A program made the position numbers and the translations under genes. Shown here one piece after another: positions 39,748 through 48,890 of a stretch of 64,000 bases of DNA (position 1 is its first letter; every line of letters begins with the position of its first letter). The stretch is from Clostridia bacterium. Lineage in GTDB: Bacteria > Bacillota > Clostridia > Oscillospirales > CAG-272. The DNA lies in contig JAGAVJ010000014.1 of NCBI GenBank assembly GCA_017942005.1, positions 1 to 64,000 of the forward strand, in the 5' to 3' direction. Under the pieces are notes generated by a model, which searched no databases, was not told where the DNA came from, and saw only the letters and a program-made list of their open reading frames with translations.

Positions 39748-41298
39748 CTAATTCTTTTTTTCTTCATTACTTTCCGTATTTTGCCCGTCAAGCAGTGTAA
39801 TCATGCGGATTTGTCCTATAATATGCTCAATATACTGCAATATCGTTTCCTTGTCGGATATGACTTTTTCCTCATTATTATTCCACAATTCATCAAAAAA
39901 GCCATAAAAGATATTTTTCATGTCCATGTGATTCACAATATAAAGACGGTTTGTGTGCTGACCGCTTTCCAAACGCATATAGGAGGTATTGTCTGAAAGA
40001 AAAATCCACTGGTTGGAAAAATATAAAAAGTCTGCCGTCAGACTGCCGTTGATCATCTTGCAGGACATATTGTTTTTTTTGATGCGTTCGGACAGTTCCT
40101 GCATATATTGTAGACGCTGTTTTGGCGTCAATTTGATTTTCATATTATAAAAATCCAGTTCTCCCGTCACGGCAAATTCCGACAGCGCCGCGCCGATAAA
40201 TATGATTTTTATCGGCATTTCCATATAGCTGTGCTGCGTTAAGGCGTGGAACCAGCGCAGGTTTTCTATCGTTATCGGACCTGCGTACTTTTCTTCCTTG
40301 ATCAGCTGCGTACAAATTTCTTCAAACAGCTCTATCGTCAGGCTGTGTTCCGTCATATGACCGACAATCAGCTGTTGATTTGATGCAAGTACAGAACGGG
40401 TATAATCCTGTTTCAAAAGCATTTCCGTCATCGTACCAGGCAAAAATAAAAGACGTTCTCTGCTGCACATGGAATGAATATAACGATACAGGATATCACA
40501 GTTTTCCTGTTCCTCACTTGCTGTGACAGACAGGCACAGATTACTTTCCATCAGCATGCCGGTAATGGAAAAATCATCTTTAATACAAAAGATGATTCGT
40601 CCGTGCGCCTGGGAAGAACCGTACAGATGAAAATCAATATGCGTCAGGTTTGTCAGCATATTGAGTAAAAACACAACATCATATACATAATCTCCCTGCA
40701 TGCTGTTCAGGTCCAAAACCATGGAATAATGTACATCCGGATAATTTAATTCCTCCGATAGGAATCCGTTTTCCATGCTGATAATCTGCAGCCGGTATTC
40801 TCTCTCAATCGCCATTAAGTCAATCAACGCCATAATTTCCAGCGACTTGACACGGCGCAGCACGGGATGCTGCATCTTGACAATAAACTGCGGCATATTC
40901 AGCTTCGGATAATAGGAGGTCTTCGGTGCAATCGTGTTTCCGGTCTCCTTCTGCGTATCCTTGACATAGTTGTATTCTGCCATCAGGTTATCGTAGATTG
41001 CAGTCTGCAAATCCTCATAATTCGGCACCCGATAATCCTCAAGAAGCGTCTGTCTGCCTTCTTCTGTTCCGTCTTTTACAATACAGCGGCTGATTCCCTG
41101 CAAAACGCTCGTTTCCGTTTTGGAGCTTGGCAGCATTTGTCCGCTGACCCATTTACTGATATAGGACACATCATACTGAAGTTCTTTTGCAAGCATATAA
41201 TTTTTGATATCTGCAACCTCCATCAAATGCTCCAAAAGGTTGCTGAACCGGTTCTTCTGCTTCATACTGCTCTGCTGTACCTCCATGTGAATCACCAT
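39748..41298 (-). CDS. HTH (XRE-like) regulator with large unknown sensor domain
   Basis: This protein is 505-516 residues long. An N-terminal helix-turn-helix (MLAKELQYDVSYISKWVSGQMLPSS, ~39-63) resembles the XRE type. The remaining ~430 residues have no family I can name; they are mixed alpha/beta and lack transmembrane segments, so the protein is probably cytoplasmic. The start is uncertain: 41298, or an internal Met at 41265 that has GGAGGT about 13 nt upstream. It lies between the exopolysaccharide operon and the giant secreted protein gene, all on the minus strand, which makes it a candidate regulator of surface genes (inference from position). Confidence 0.65.
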   Translation of the reverse strand: MVIHMEVQQSSMKQKNRFSNLLEHLMEVADIKNYMLAKELQYDVSYISKWVSGQMLPSSKTETSVLQGISRCIVKDGTEEGRQTLLEDYRVPNYEDLQTAIYDNLMAEYNYVKDTQKETGNTIAPKTSYYPKLNMPQFIVKMQHPVLRRVKSLEIMALIDLMAIEREYRLQIISMENGFLSEELNYPDVHYSMVLDLNSMQGDYVYDVVFLLNMLTNLTHIDFHLYGSSQAHGRIIFCIKDDFSITGMLMESNLCLSVTASEEQENCDILYRYIHSMCSRERLLFLPGTMTEMLLKQDYTRSVLASNQQLIVGHMTEHSLTIELFEEICTQLIKEEKYAGPITIENLRWFHALTQHSYMEMPIKIIFIGAALSEFAVTGELDFYNMKIKLTPKQRLQYMQELSERIKKNNMSCKMINGSLTADFLYFSNQWIFLSDNTSYMRLESGQHTNRLYIVNHMDMKNIFYGFFDELWNNNEEKVISDKETILQYIEHIIGQIRMITLLDGQNTESNEEKKN

Positions 41299-41414
41299 TG
41301 CTTTTGATAAATGAAAGTTTCTTTATTTTTGGAATTGTGAATCGTTTTGCGCAGCAAAACCGCATATGCAAAGCACGGGATGCCGCAAAACTCACGTAAA
41401 GCTGTTTTTTCACG

Positions 41415-41717
41415 CTATTTCCTTTTGTTTTGTATGCGTTCTGCTACAATTCTGCATAAATCTCCTGCACACCGCACATGCCGCAGTGCGGATGCCGGAA
41501 TGTGAATATGGAAGATATCCTCCAAATCCGACAAAAGCACTGTAATTTCTACAGAAGAAAGTCCCAGCTCCTCTACAAGCCGCGTTTCCATCGTCAAGTG
41601 GGGAAGCGGTGCGGATGATGCGGTCTCCGCATTCGTTTCATCTTCTTTTTCTGCTGCGGCTTCTGCCGCATTCCGTATGACCGATAACACCTGTTCATTG
41701 ATCTCCGTCTGATTCAT
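41415..41717 (-). CDS. Dedicated acyl carrier protein
   Basis: This 100-residue protein has the phosphopantetheine site in VEELGLSSVEITVLLSDLEDIF (~49-70), the attachment Ser being one of the two in GLSSVE. A longer, Ala/Glu-rich helix precedes the fold compared with housekeeping ACPs. The ATG at 41717 follows AAGGAG; longer in-frame starts overlap the upstream adenylating-enzyme gene. It is 22 bases downstream of that gene and is the last gene of the exopolysaccharide operon. It probably receives an acyl group from the adenylating enzyme for transfer to the polymer. Confidence 0.85.
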   Translation of the reverse strand: MNQTEINEQVLSVIRNAAEAAAEKEDETNAETASSAPLPHLTMETRLVEELGLSSVEITVLLSDLEDIFHIHIPASALRHVRCAGDLCRIVAERIQNKRK

Positions 41718-41739
41718 CCGTCTTGATTCTCCTTCCCTC

Positions 41740-43434
41740 TCATCGCAGTAATTTTCCAAGTGCATTTTTGGGAAACGGCGTATCTCGAAAGGATAATCGG
41801 TACAGCCGCAGAAACGGCGGTACCAAATCATTGTAAGCGTCGATTTCCGCACGGACAACGTTTGCCGCGTCTTCTGCCCCTGCGTCCTCTCCCAGATCAG
41901 AGGAAATTCTGTCCCGAGACGGTGAAAGATAGACTTCCGCCCACAGGACACCGCTGTCCGCCCCCACCATCAGTTCTTCAATTGCAGAACAGCGCATACA
42001 CAGCTGCTGCTCTATTTCCTCAGGGCAGATATTTTCCCCATTTGGCAAAACGATCCGATTGCTTTTGCGCCCCAAAAGATATAAGTCTCCGTTTTCCTCC
42101 AAACGGCAGAGGTCCCCCGTCGCATAAAAGCCATCCACAAGCACTTCTGCCGTCGCAGCCTTGTCACGGTAATAGCCCTTCATCATAGAGGCACAGCGGA
42201 TATACAGTTCCCCGTCGACAAGCTTTGCCTCCACTGCACTGTTTTCCCGCAGATTTCCGAGAATTCCGGCGCGTTCCTCCGTCATTTCCGTTTCCAGCCC
42301 GATTCCGCCAAGCTCCGTTGCGCCATAGCTTTGCAAAACCCGGATGCCTTGCGCATGCAGCGCTGCAATTGTCTCCCGTGGAAACGCAGCGCCCCCACAG
42401 CTAAGCAGCTGCAAATGCCAGCCGTTTTTCTCTCCATTTTGACCCGCGCCGCGCAGCCTGCGCAGTATACTTTGCATAACCGACGGTACACACAGCATAT
42501 AATCCGGTTCAAGTACCTTCAGATACCGGAACAGATTCTTTAATTCCGGCGCCATACATACCACAGCCCCAAGATACAGTGTATTGAATACCGATACAAT
42601 TCCCGCAATATGATGAAACGGCATAACCGCAAGCTGGGATGTAAACGGGATGCCGACCGCATCCTGACAGATACTTGCCGTCATCGCACGGTGTGAAAGC
42701 ATCACGGCTTTCCCCCGTCCAAAGGATGCGGTGCCCCCGCGCACTACTTCTGTTGTTCCGGAGGTAAAGAGGATGCATGAAAGATCGTCAGGAACCGGCA
42801 CTCTAACAGGAGCAGCACACACACCGTCGTATTCCGCTTCTGTTTCGATTTCCTTCCAGCGCCTATCCATACAGCGGCATAACGGTTCCATTTTGCATCC
42901 GCGCATACCATTTTTTGTGTGCTTCAGCACCGCCGTGTGCAATACCGCTGCGGCAGTCTCCTCTGACAAGCTGTCATACAGAAGCAGGGAAACATCAGCC
43001 AGCTCCGCACGTGCCAACAGCATCTCGGGCGGCAGTCTTGGGTCAAGCAGTACCGCTGTTCCCCCCAGCACCTGAACGGCACAGAAACAGACCAGCCATA
43101 TGATATCGTCTGCACCGCAGAGTGCGATGTGCAGAGGAGAAGGCGCAGACGATGCGTGCGCTGTCCCGTTTATATGCGGCTTCAGCTTCACTGCCGCTGT
43201 CTGCACCATACGCCAGAAGGTTTCGCTTGTGATCTCCTCTGCCGCAGCGGATGCATTGGCTGTTCCCCCTCCATCGTCTATATCCAGCGTTTCCAGAAAC
43301 CGTCGGAAATATACAGGAGAACCTGTCCCCTCCCTTGCCCCATCGTCGCGCTGTGCAAACCATGCAAACAGAAGGGGCAGCGTCATCGGAAACGCCTCTT
43401 TTGCGTCAAACGTGTCATTTTGTTCTTCTTTCAT
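41740..43434 (-). CDS. Acyl-adenylating enzyme (AMP-binding family)
   Basis: This 564-residue protein belongs to the ANL superfamily. Core motifs are the P-loop start LFTSGTT (~219-225), QSYGATELGG (~369), YATGDLCRL (~438), the hinge region LLGRKSNRIVLPNGENICPEEIE (~454) and a C-terminal NALGKLLR with the catalytic Lys. Oddly, 12 residues (EVVRGGTASFGR) separate SGTT from GKAVMLSHR, where the family usually has GxPKG. The ATG at 43434 follows AGGAGG by 8 nt. It should activate a carboxylic acid as acyl-AMP and load it on the adjacent ACP; the acid is unknown. Confidence 0.88.
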   Translation of the reverse strand: MKEEQNDTFDAKEAFPMTLPLLFAWFAQRDDGAREGTGSPVYFRRFLETLDIDDGGGTANASAAAEEITSETFWRMVQTAAVKLKPHINGTAHASSAPSPLHIALCGADDIIWLVCFCAVQVLGGTAVLLDPRLPPEMLLARAELADVSLLLYDSLSEETAAAVLHTAVLKHTKNGMRGCKMEPLCRCMDRRWKEIETEAEYDGVCAAPVRVPVPDDLSCILFTSGTTEVVRGGTASFGRGKAVMLSHRAMTASICQDAVGIPFTSQLAVMPFHHIAGIVSVFNTLYLGAVVCMAPELKNLFRYLKVLEPDYMLCVPSVMQSILRRLRGAGQNGEKNGWHLQLLSCGGAAFPRETIAALHAQGIRVLQSYGATELGGIGLETEMTEERAGILGNLRENSAVEAKLVDGELYIRCASMMKGYYRDKAATAEVLVDGFYATGDLCRLEENGDLYLLGRKSNRIVLPNGENICPEEIEQQLCMRCSAIEELMVGADSGVLWAEVYLSPSRDRISSDLGEDAGAEDAANVVRAEIDAYNDLVPPFLRLYRLSFRDTPFPKNALGKLLR

Positions 43435-43622
43435 GCGCTTCACCTCCTCCATTCTGCAAGTATATCGTATCGTTCTTGGGGCGTTTTTGTAAAGGATGGC
43501 GCATGTAATGCGACAGCCCTCCCGCCGCTTGGGCATCCCCCAAAAACGTTTTAATCGTTTTTTTATTTTAATATGATATGTTTATTTGCCATATCTGGTT
43601 TAAAGTTTTACCTTAAAACAGG

Positions 43623-44822
43623 TCATCGCATACGCCGCGTTCTCCGTGTTCGCTTCCGTACTCTGCGGCGCACCCATTCCATCAAAGAAAGGCACACAAA
43701 AATCAGCACGATACGCAGTAAAAAGCATAGAACCACACACATCACAGGGTGTGTCGGAAAATAGAATCTGAGCCGATACCACGGGAACAGCATCTTTTCT
43801 GCTGCATGGATGCACAGAATTTGCAGGGAATACCGCCCGACGGTTTCTGCAAACGACAGCACAGCCACATCCTTTTCCGGCAGATGCTGAAACAGACACG
43901 CATACAGCCGCAGAAGATAAAAACCGATACAGACTGTCGCCGCAAAATCAAGAAATCCGCACAGAAAGAAGCCCGCCACAATATTGACCCCGCCAAAGGC
44001 AAAGGAAAACAGAATCAGCAAAAGCATTCCTGCGTGACAGAACCATGGGAGTCTGCGGTCAAGAAGCCTGTATGCCGCAATCGCATCTCCCGCAGCGATA
44101 TATCCGCAGGCAAGCAGCATCTGTGCAAAGCAAAACGGCAATACCGGATGCATTCTGCATAAAAGAACGCCGACAGCGGCAAGCAATGCCGCATTACCGT
44201 AATACAGTCCGCGGGGTATGCGTTTCCGCGTGGATATTCCATATAGAAGATACCATAACACAGAGCCGCCGGACAGTGCAAGCAAAAACCACAGCACACT
44301 GACAGAGTCCACAGGAAAGCCGAAAAACGTTCCGCCGCCTTCCGCATTCAGTCCCAACAAGAATGTCGGAACCAGTTCACCGCCGTGCAGAAGAAAGGAA
44401 CGGTTCCGCCAAACGGCAATCAGTCCCTTTCCAAGCAAAACCGCCGCCGCTGTGAGAACATACGGAATCCAGAACTCGTGCAGCTGCATCGCAAAAAAAC
44501 CGGTTCTCTTTTTTCGGTTTCCTTTTTTGCCGCTTATCTGTCTCTCCTCCATGCGGAAAAACAATCCAAAGCCGCTGATCATAAAAAACATGGCAATGAC
44601 ACCGCCGCCAAATACACTGCCCGCACCTGCAAACCGCTGTCCGGCAGCATATGCCGCGTCCTTGTCAAAAAACGGTGTGATTGAGTGCCCCGCTATGATG
44701 AAAAGCATGCCAAGTCCTCTGGCAAGCTGAAAATATCCTAAGGTTGTTCCGCGCTCCGCGGCAGCGGTTCTGCCGTTGTTATTTTTTTCGCCAGCCCTGC
44801 TGCTGTTTTGCCCATCACACAT
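43623..44822 (-). CDS. Membrane acyltransferase (Acyl_transf_3 family)
   Basis: This 399-residue multi-pass protein begins with the family pattern LGYFQLARGLGMLFIIAGHSITPFF (~28-52; the His is the conserved catalytic candidate), then MFFMISGFGLFFRMEER (~79-95). About ten hydrophobic helices follow, and the tail is very basic (RRRVRKRTRRTRRMR). Family members O-acylate extracellular polysaccharides or lipids. Its start overlaps the flippase stop by 8 bases (translational coupling) and it precedes the adenylating enzyme and ACP, so it is the likely final step of an acyl-transfer route. Confidence 0.85.
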   Translation of the reverse strand: MCDGQNSSRAGEKNNNGRTAAAERGTTLGYFQLARGLGMLFIIAGHSITPFFDKDAAYAAGQRFAGAGSVFGGGVIAMFFMISGFGLFFRMEERQISGKKGNRKKRTGFFAMQLHEFWIPYVLTAAAVLLGKGLIAVWRNRSFLLHGGELVPTFLLGLNAEGGGTFFGFPVDSVSVLWFLLALSGGSVLWYLLYGISTRKRIPRGLYYGNAALLAAVGVLLCRMHPVLPFCFAQMLLACGYIAAGDAIAAYRLLDRRLPWFCHAGMLLLILFSFAFGGVNIVAGFFLCGFLDFAATVCIGFYLLRLYACLFQHLPEKDVAVLSFAETVGRYSLQILCIHAAEKMLFPWYRLRFYFPTHPVMCVVLCFLLRIVLIFVCLSLMEWVRRRVRKRTRRTRRMR

Positions 44823-46314
44823 GCGGTCCCTCCTCTCTTTGTTTCAGCGTGTTCCATTCTGCCGCTATTTTTTTGCGGAACAGGAATAAAAGCAGCATCT
44901 CAGATACAAACACTGCATACCGGAGATACGGCACGGTATAAATCCACAGCATCAGGGGTGCGGCACATACCACGGCTGCGGACACAAGCAAAAGGGTGCG
45001 TTTGGGGAACACTTCTCTTATCTGCATCTGATTTTGACGACAGGCGCGCCGTGCAAGCATAAAGTGCAGAAGTGCAAGCAGCGCATAGCATACAAGCGTC
45101 GTCCAGCCTGCCGCCATGTAACCCATTGCCGGAATGAAATATGCATTCAAAAGAACATTTGCCGCACCCGCAATGACAGAGATCACCGAAATTCCGCGTA
45201 CCGCACCGAAATACATCTCCACATTGGCAAACATCATATAGACAAAAACAAAAAAGACGCTTGCCGCCACCGGCGGGATGACCCATACCGCTGCACGGTA
45301 GTCCTCTGCTGCAAGAATCGTTACAAGGTCAGGCGCCAGCGCCATCATGGCAAGCGTCGCAGCACCCATGATCAAACACAGTGCCGCAGCCGTCGGCACA
45401 ATGTCGCAAGACCGCTTTGCCTTCAGTTTTTTATACATCCAGGGATTGAACGAGCCGTTGACCGCCGAAATCAGCAAAAGCATCAACGTTCCTGCGGAAT
45501 ATGCCACACTGTATACGGCAGCGTCTCCGCTGCCCGTATAATAGTTGATCATGATGCGGTCGGATTGATTGAGCAGCGACTGCGATATATAATAGGAAAG
45601 AAGCGGCAGATTGAACCCCAGCGCAAAACGCCAGTATTCCTTTTTGTAAAAGCATCTTCCGCGCCAAAACAGTATGACCGCACAAAGGATGCCGAAAACG
45701 GTCTGCACGACCGCCGATGCAAGGATTCTCGCCTCCGCAATGAACCCGATTTCTGCGGCGCTCTGCATGTTCGACGTATGGGTAACATACAAAACGGCAA
45801 GTACGGCAAGCGTCGGATTGGCAACGGTGCTGATCAAGGTCACCGCTGCCGGTAAACGGTACCGGAAGTCAAACCGTTCACGGTTTGTCCAAAGCATCAG
45901 CGGCGGATTGCACAACAGCTGTACAAACATCACCGCCATCAAAAATCCGCTCAATCCGCAAAAGGCGTCAATCCACGGACGGAACAGAAGATATACTCCA
46001 GCCATGATCACCGTCATCACGGTGATCAGCCCCAGAATGGAGGACGTATACCCGTCTTTGTCCTCTTCATACCGGATCAATCCGTTGTTTAACCCCTCAT
46101 ACGGCAGCTTCAGGGAGGTAAACAGAATAAAAAAATCAAACAGCGCAAAATAAACGTTGCAGATACCGTATTCCTTCGGCGGCAGAAGGCGTGTAAAGAT
46201 CGGAACGACGATACACGCGCTTCCGCGCTGTAAAAAATTGCAGAGGGTAAACCACATAGAGGTTTTGACGGTAGACGGCAGCGCCTGATAACGCTTTAAG
46301 AGCTTCTGTTTCAT
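44815..46314 (-). CDS. Polysaccharide flippase (Wzx/MATE-like), first copy
   Basis: The 499-residue protein has about 12-14 predicted transmembrane segments (for example TSMWFTLCNFLQRGSACIVVPIFTRLLPPKEYG at the N-terminus) and the polysaccharide-export pattern LLNQSDRIMINYYTG (~261). It would flip undecaprenyl-linked repeat units across the membrane. I start at the ATG at 46314, whose ATGA overlaps the stop of the ligase/polymerase gene; an upstream ATG (46341) would extend further into that gene. Confidence 0.9.
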   Translation of the reverse strand: MKQKLLKRYQALPSTVKTSMWFTLCNFLQRGSACIVVPIFTRLLPPKEYGICNVYFALFDFFILFTSLKLPYEGLNNGLIRYEEDKDGYTSSILGLITVMTVIMAGVYLLFRPWIDAFCGLSGFLMAVMFVQLLCNPPLMLWTNRERFDFRYRLPAAVTLISTVANPTLAVLAVLYVTHTSNMQSAAEIGFIAEARILASAVVQTVFGILCAVILFWRGRCFYKKEYWRFALGFNLPLLSYYISQSLLNQSDRIMINYYTGSGDAAVYSVAYSAGTLMLLLISAVNGSFNPWMYKKLKAKRSCDIVPTAAALCLIMGAATLAMMALAPDLVTILAAEDYRAAVWVIPPVAASVFFVFVYMMFANVEMYFGAVRGISVISVIAGAANVLLNAYFIPAMGYMAAGWTTLVCYALLALLHFMLARRACRQNQMQIREVFPKRTLLLVSAAVVCAAPLMLWIYTVPYLRYAVFVSEMLLLFLFRKKIAAEWNTLKQREEGPHV

Positions 46315-47723
46315 GTCCGGCTTGTTTTTGCGTTTGCACATTTATGTGCGTTTGCACACTTTTGTGCGGCAGACACAGGGGAAGCGGCGTATTCCGCAAA
46401 CAAAAATCCAATCCAGAATGCCATCGGCACTGCAAGCGGATTTGCAAATGCAGATTCACTGGTACTGGAAATAAACAAATACAGAAACGGCAGAAGCGCC
46501 GATGCAAACGACGCTGGATGTACGCGCAGCCGCCAGATTTTTCTTGCAAACATACAAAGGGAACAGAGCAGCGCCGCAAGTCCAAAATATCCGGTTTCAG
46601 CAAGAACCATCGGCCAATAGGTATCGGACACAAACTGATGCCAGCCCGGAGAAAGCCCCCACACACCGGACATCCGATACATGCCGTAAACCGGAGAATA
46701 CGGTTCTCCGGAAAACGCAGAGCCAAACGTCGCCCAGCCGCAGCCAAACGGAAAATGATCCCATGCGACAAACGGGGCAGCTACGGTCAATACCGCACGT
46801 GCAGATTCCATTCCCATCTGATAGTAGTACCGGAACACCTGATAAATTCCGGCTGCGGCTGCAAACGCAAGCACCGCAAAAAAGAAAATTTTCATCATTC
46901 TGCTGGGCTTTTCCCGTCTGCGCAGTACAAACAGACAGACAAGGATGATACATGCAATCGCCCCCACAGACTTTGCGCGCAGGGTACTGAACATCACCGC
47001 CGAAAGGAGAACCAGCGGTACTACAACACCAAGAGAACGAAGATACCGCAGCACGCGGTTATTTTGGATAAGGGGATTCTCACTTGCCGTTCTGTCCTCT
47101 CCCCAATACCACAAAAGCATGGCACAGAGGAGAACACAGATACCAACCAGATTCGTCTGCGCAGAATAAAACAGCTTGACCGCAGGAAGACCGCCTCTGG
47201 TATCGTTTGAAAAAATATGGAACACCGCATCTAAAATGCTCAGCACAAAAAACAGGCAGGAGACGCCGTACAGCACAGGGAACAGACGCCGCTTTAATTC
47301 GCCAAACGGAAACGCAGTTTCCCTCTCCGCTTCCGGTCCCCGATTCCGGCTGCTCCGTCCGTCATAAAACAATAAATATCCTGCACCGGCTGCAAGAAAG
47401 AACTTCATGTTGACATATGCGTCCTTGAGCGCTGCCGACAGCGGCTGATAGCCATGGAGCACATGCCCTGCCCATCCGCAGCTGAAAAAGACGGCAAGCG
47501 ATACAAAAAACAACACGTTTTCCCGCGTGAGATTGAACATGCGGCTGCCGCGTATCAGATGCCAGCATAACAGCGGCACAAACAAAAGCGCGGCTCCTTC
47601 ATCAAAATATTGAAACAGTGTGATATGATCCTGTAGTTTGTCCTGCACAATAAACAGTGCAAACAGAGAAAAAAACGCAATGTACCGTCCGGTACCAATC
47701 ATCTGTTTCCATTTTGGTTGCAT
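46311..47723 (-). CDS. O-antigen ligase/polymerase-like membrane protein
   Basis: This 470-residue protein has about 10-12 hydrophobic segments and a large extracytoplasmic loop (~310-355) with the Wzy/WaaL-type pattern FPFGCGWATFGSAF and GVWGLSPGWHQFVSDTYWPMVLAETGYFGL. It probably polymerises or ligates the repeat units. AAGGAGG precedes the ATG. The C-terminus carries two copies of KCANA encoded by an 18-bp DNA repeat (46320-46360). Stop and flippase start overlap as ATGA. Confidence 0.85.
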   Translation of the reverse strand: MQPKWKQMIGTGRYIAFFSLFALFIVQDKLQDHITLFQYFDEGAALLFVPLLCWHLIRGSRMFNLTRENVLFFVSLAVFFSCGWAGHVLHGYQPLSAALKDAYVNMKFFLAAGAGYLLFYDGRSSRNRGPEAERETAFPFGELKRRLFPVLYGVSCLFFVLSILDAVFHIFSNDTRGGLPAVKLFYSAQTNLVGICVLLCAMLLWYWGEDRTASENPLIQNNRVLRYLRSLGVVVPLVLLSAVMFSTLRAKSVGAIACIILVCLFVLRRREKPSRMMKIFFFAVLAFAAAAGIYQVFRYYYQMGMESARAVLTVAAPFVAWDHFPFGCGWATFGSAFSGEPYSPVYGMYRMSGVWGLSPGWHQFVSDTYWPMVLAETGYFGLAALLCSLCMFARKIWRLRVHPASFASALLPFLYLFISSTSESAFANPLAVPMAFWIGFLFAEYAASPVSAAQKCANAHKCANAKTSRT

Positions 47724-47747
47724 GGCGGTGTATCCTCCTTATCGGTT

Positions 47748-48839
47748 TCAAGCGTGCTTAATATCATCGGTTTCATATGCCGACGGGCGTGGGAGCAATG
47801 CGGCAAAGCTTTTTTGCAGTTCTGCCTGACAATGTGCAAAGTCAAGATCCGTTTTGCTGTCATTGATGCAGACTGCACGGTACTTTTTTTGTGTGATGCC
47901 GCGGCAGATTTCCGAAAGATCGTTCTCCCAAAGCTCGTAATGCCGCCCAAAGGCGGTACTGCGCACCGCAGTGTTCCCCGCGCATATCTGCCAGCATTTC
48001 ATCAGCCAATGGGTATAGTCCTGTTTGGAACGGAATTTGTGCGTTCCCGTCGTCAAAAGCCGCTCCCCCTCCAGACTCCATACCGTTTCAAATGTACTTT
48101 TCAAATAGGAGGAGGGCAGATGCGGGTCACGAAACGCCGAGAATTGCTTGAACGGCGCAAGCAGAAGATTCCGCATCAGCTCGCCGCGGTATCGCAGGGT
48201 GAAGAATTTTCCAAAATTTTGCCGCAATACCTGACGCTTGTCAAAATGCTCGTTCAAAATTGCGGTATTGTTGATCAGCATGTGCGCAAGACAGTCTCTG
48301 GGGTTTGGCGCTGTGACTGCGTCTAAAAGCGCCGATTCCCGCGGCAAAAAGTTCTTTCCGCCAAAGAAGTCGCCCGGCGTTGTTTTGGAAACCAAAAACA
48401 TATCGTCGTTGAACAGCACAAACCGCTCGGATAGTCCCTTCAGTCGGTGCAGAAACAACTCAATGACATTGGAATTGAAGGTCGGCAGATATTCTTTGGG
48501 AATATATTCTGCGTGTGTCACAAACCGCAGCTTGGGATGCGACAAATTCAGCCACGCAGGCTTCTGCCCGTTTGTCACAAACCATACATATCGCACCCAT
48601 GGTGCAAACGCTTCAATCCCGCGGAACCAGTACCGCATAAGACCAAAATCCCGAAAACGGTTTTCATCGGTGCCGTTGGTTGTCTCCTCCGGCTTGTCTT
48701 CACACGGCTCCGTCAAAAGGATATCCTGCATGGCATTCTGCCGGGATTTTTGCCAGGCTGGATCATTACCATCCACCCACAAAACGACAAAATCAATCGG
48801 GGGCTGAATGGCATTTTCCTCTTTCGTTTGTCCCTGCAC
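47748..48839 (-). CDS. Stealth-family sugar-phosphate transferase
   Basis: This 363-residue protein shows Stealth conserved region 1 (IDFVVLWVDGNDPAWQKSR, ~15-33) and region 2 (FRDFGLMRYWFRGIEAFAPWV ~62; FVTNGQKPAWLNLSHPKLRFVTH ~86; LPTFNSNVIELFLHRL ~117; SERFVLFNDDMFL ~136). A CR3-like His region lies near the C-terminus (THWLMKCWQ). Stealth enzymes transfer hexose-1-phosphate to growing polysaccharides, which would give a phosphodiester-linked polymer. The start is a GTG at 48839, with AGGAGG upstream. Confidence 0.9.
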   Translation of the reverse strand: MQGQTKEENAIQPPIDFVVLWVDGNDPAWQKSRQNAMQDILLTEPCEDKPEETTNGTDENRFRDFGLMRYWFRGIEAFAPWVRYVWFVTNGQKPAWLNLSHPKLRFVTHAEYIPKEYLPTFNSNVIELFLHRLKGLSERFVLFNDDMFLVSKTTPGDFFGGKNFLPRESALLDAVTAPNPRDCLAHMLINNTAILNEHFDKRQVLRQNFGKFFTLRYRGELMRNLLLAPFKQFSAFRDPHLPSSYLKSTFETVWSLEGERLLTTGTHKFRSKQDYTHWLMKCWQICAGNTAVRSTAFGRHYELWENDLSEICRGITQKKYRAVCINDSKTDLDFAHCQAELQKSFAALLPRPSAYETDDIKHA

Positions 48840-48890
48840 GGTAATCCCGCACCTCCTATCCCATATTCAAATCCGCTTTTTTTAGTACAT

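Noticed and set aside
41740..41951. 178-residue version of the ACP gene starting at 41951
   Set aside because: The extra N-terminus overlaps the adenylating-enzyme gene in another frame and has no ACP features; the ATG at 41717 has its own ribosome binding site.
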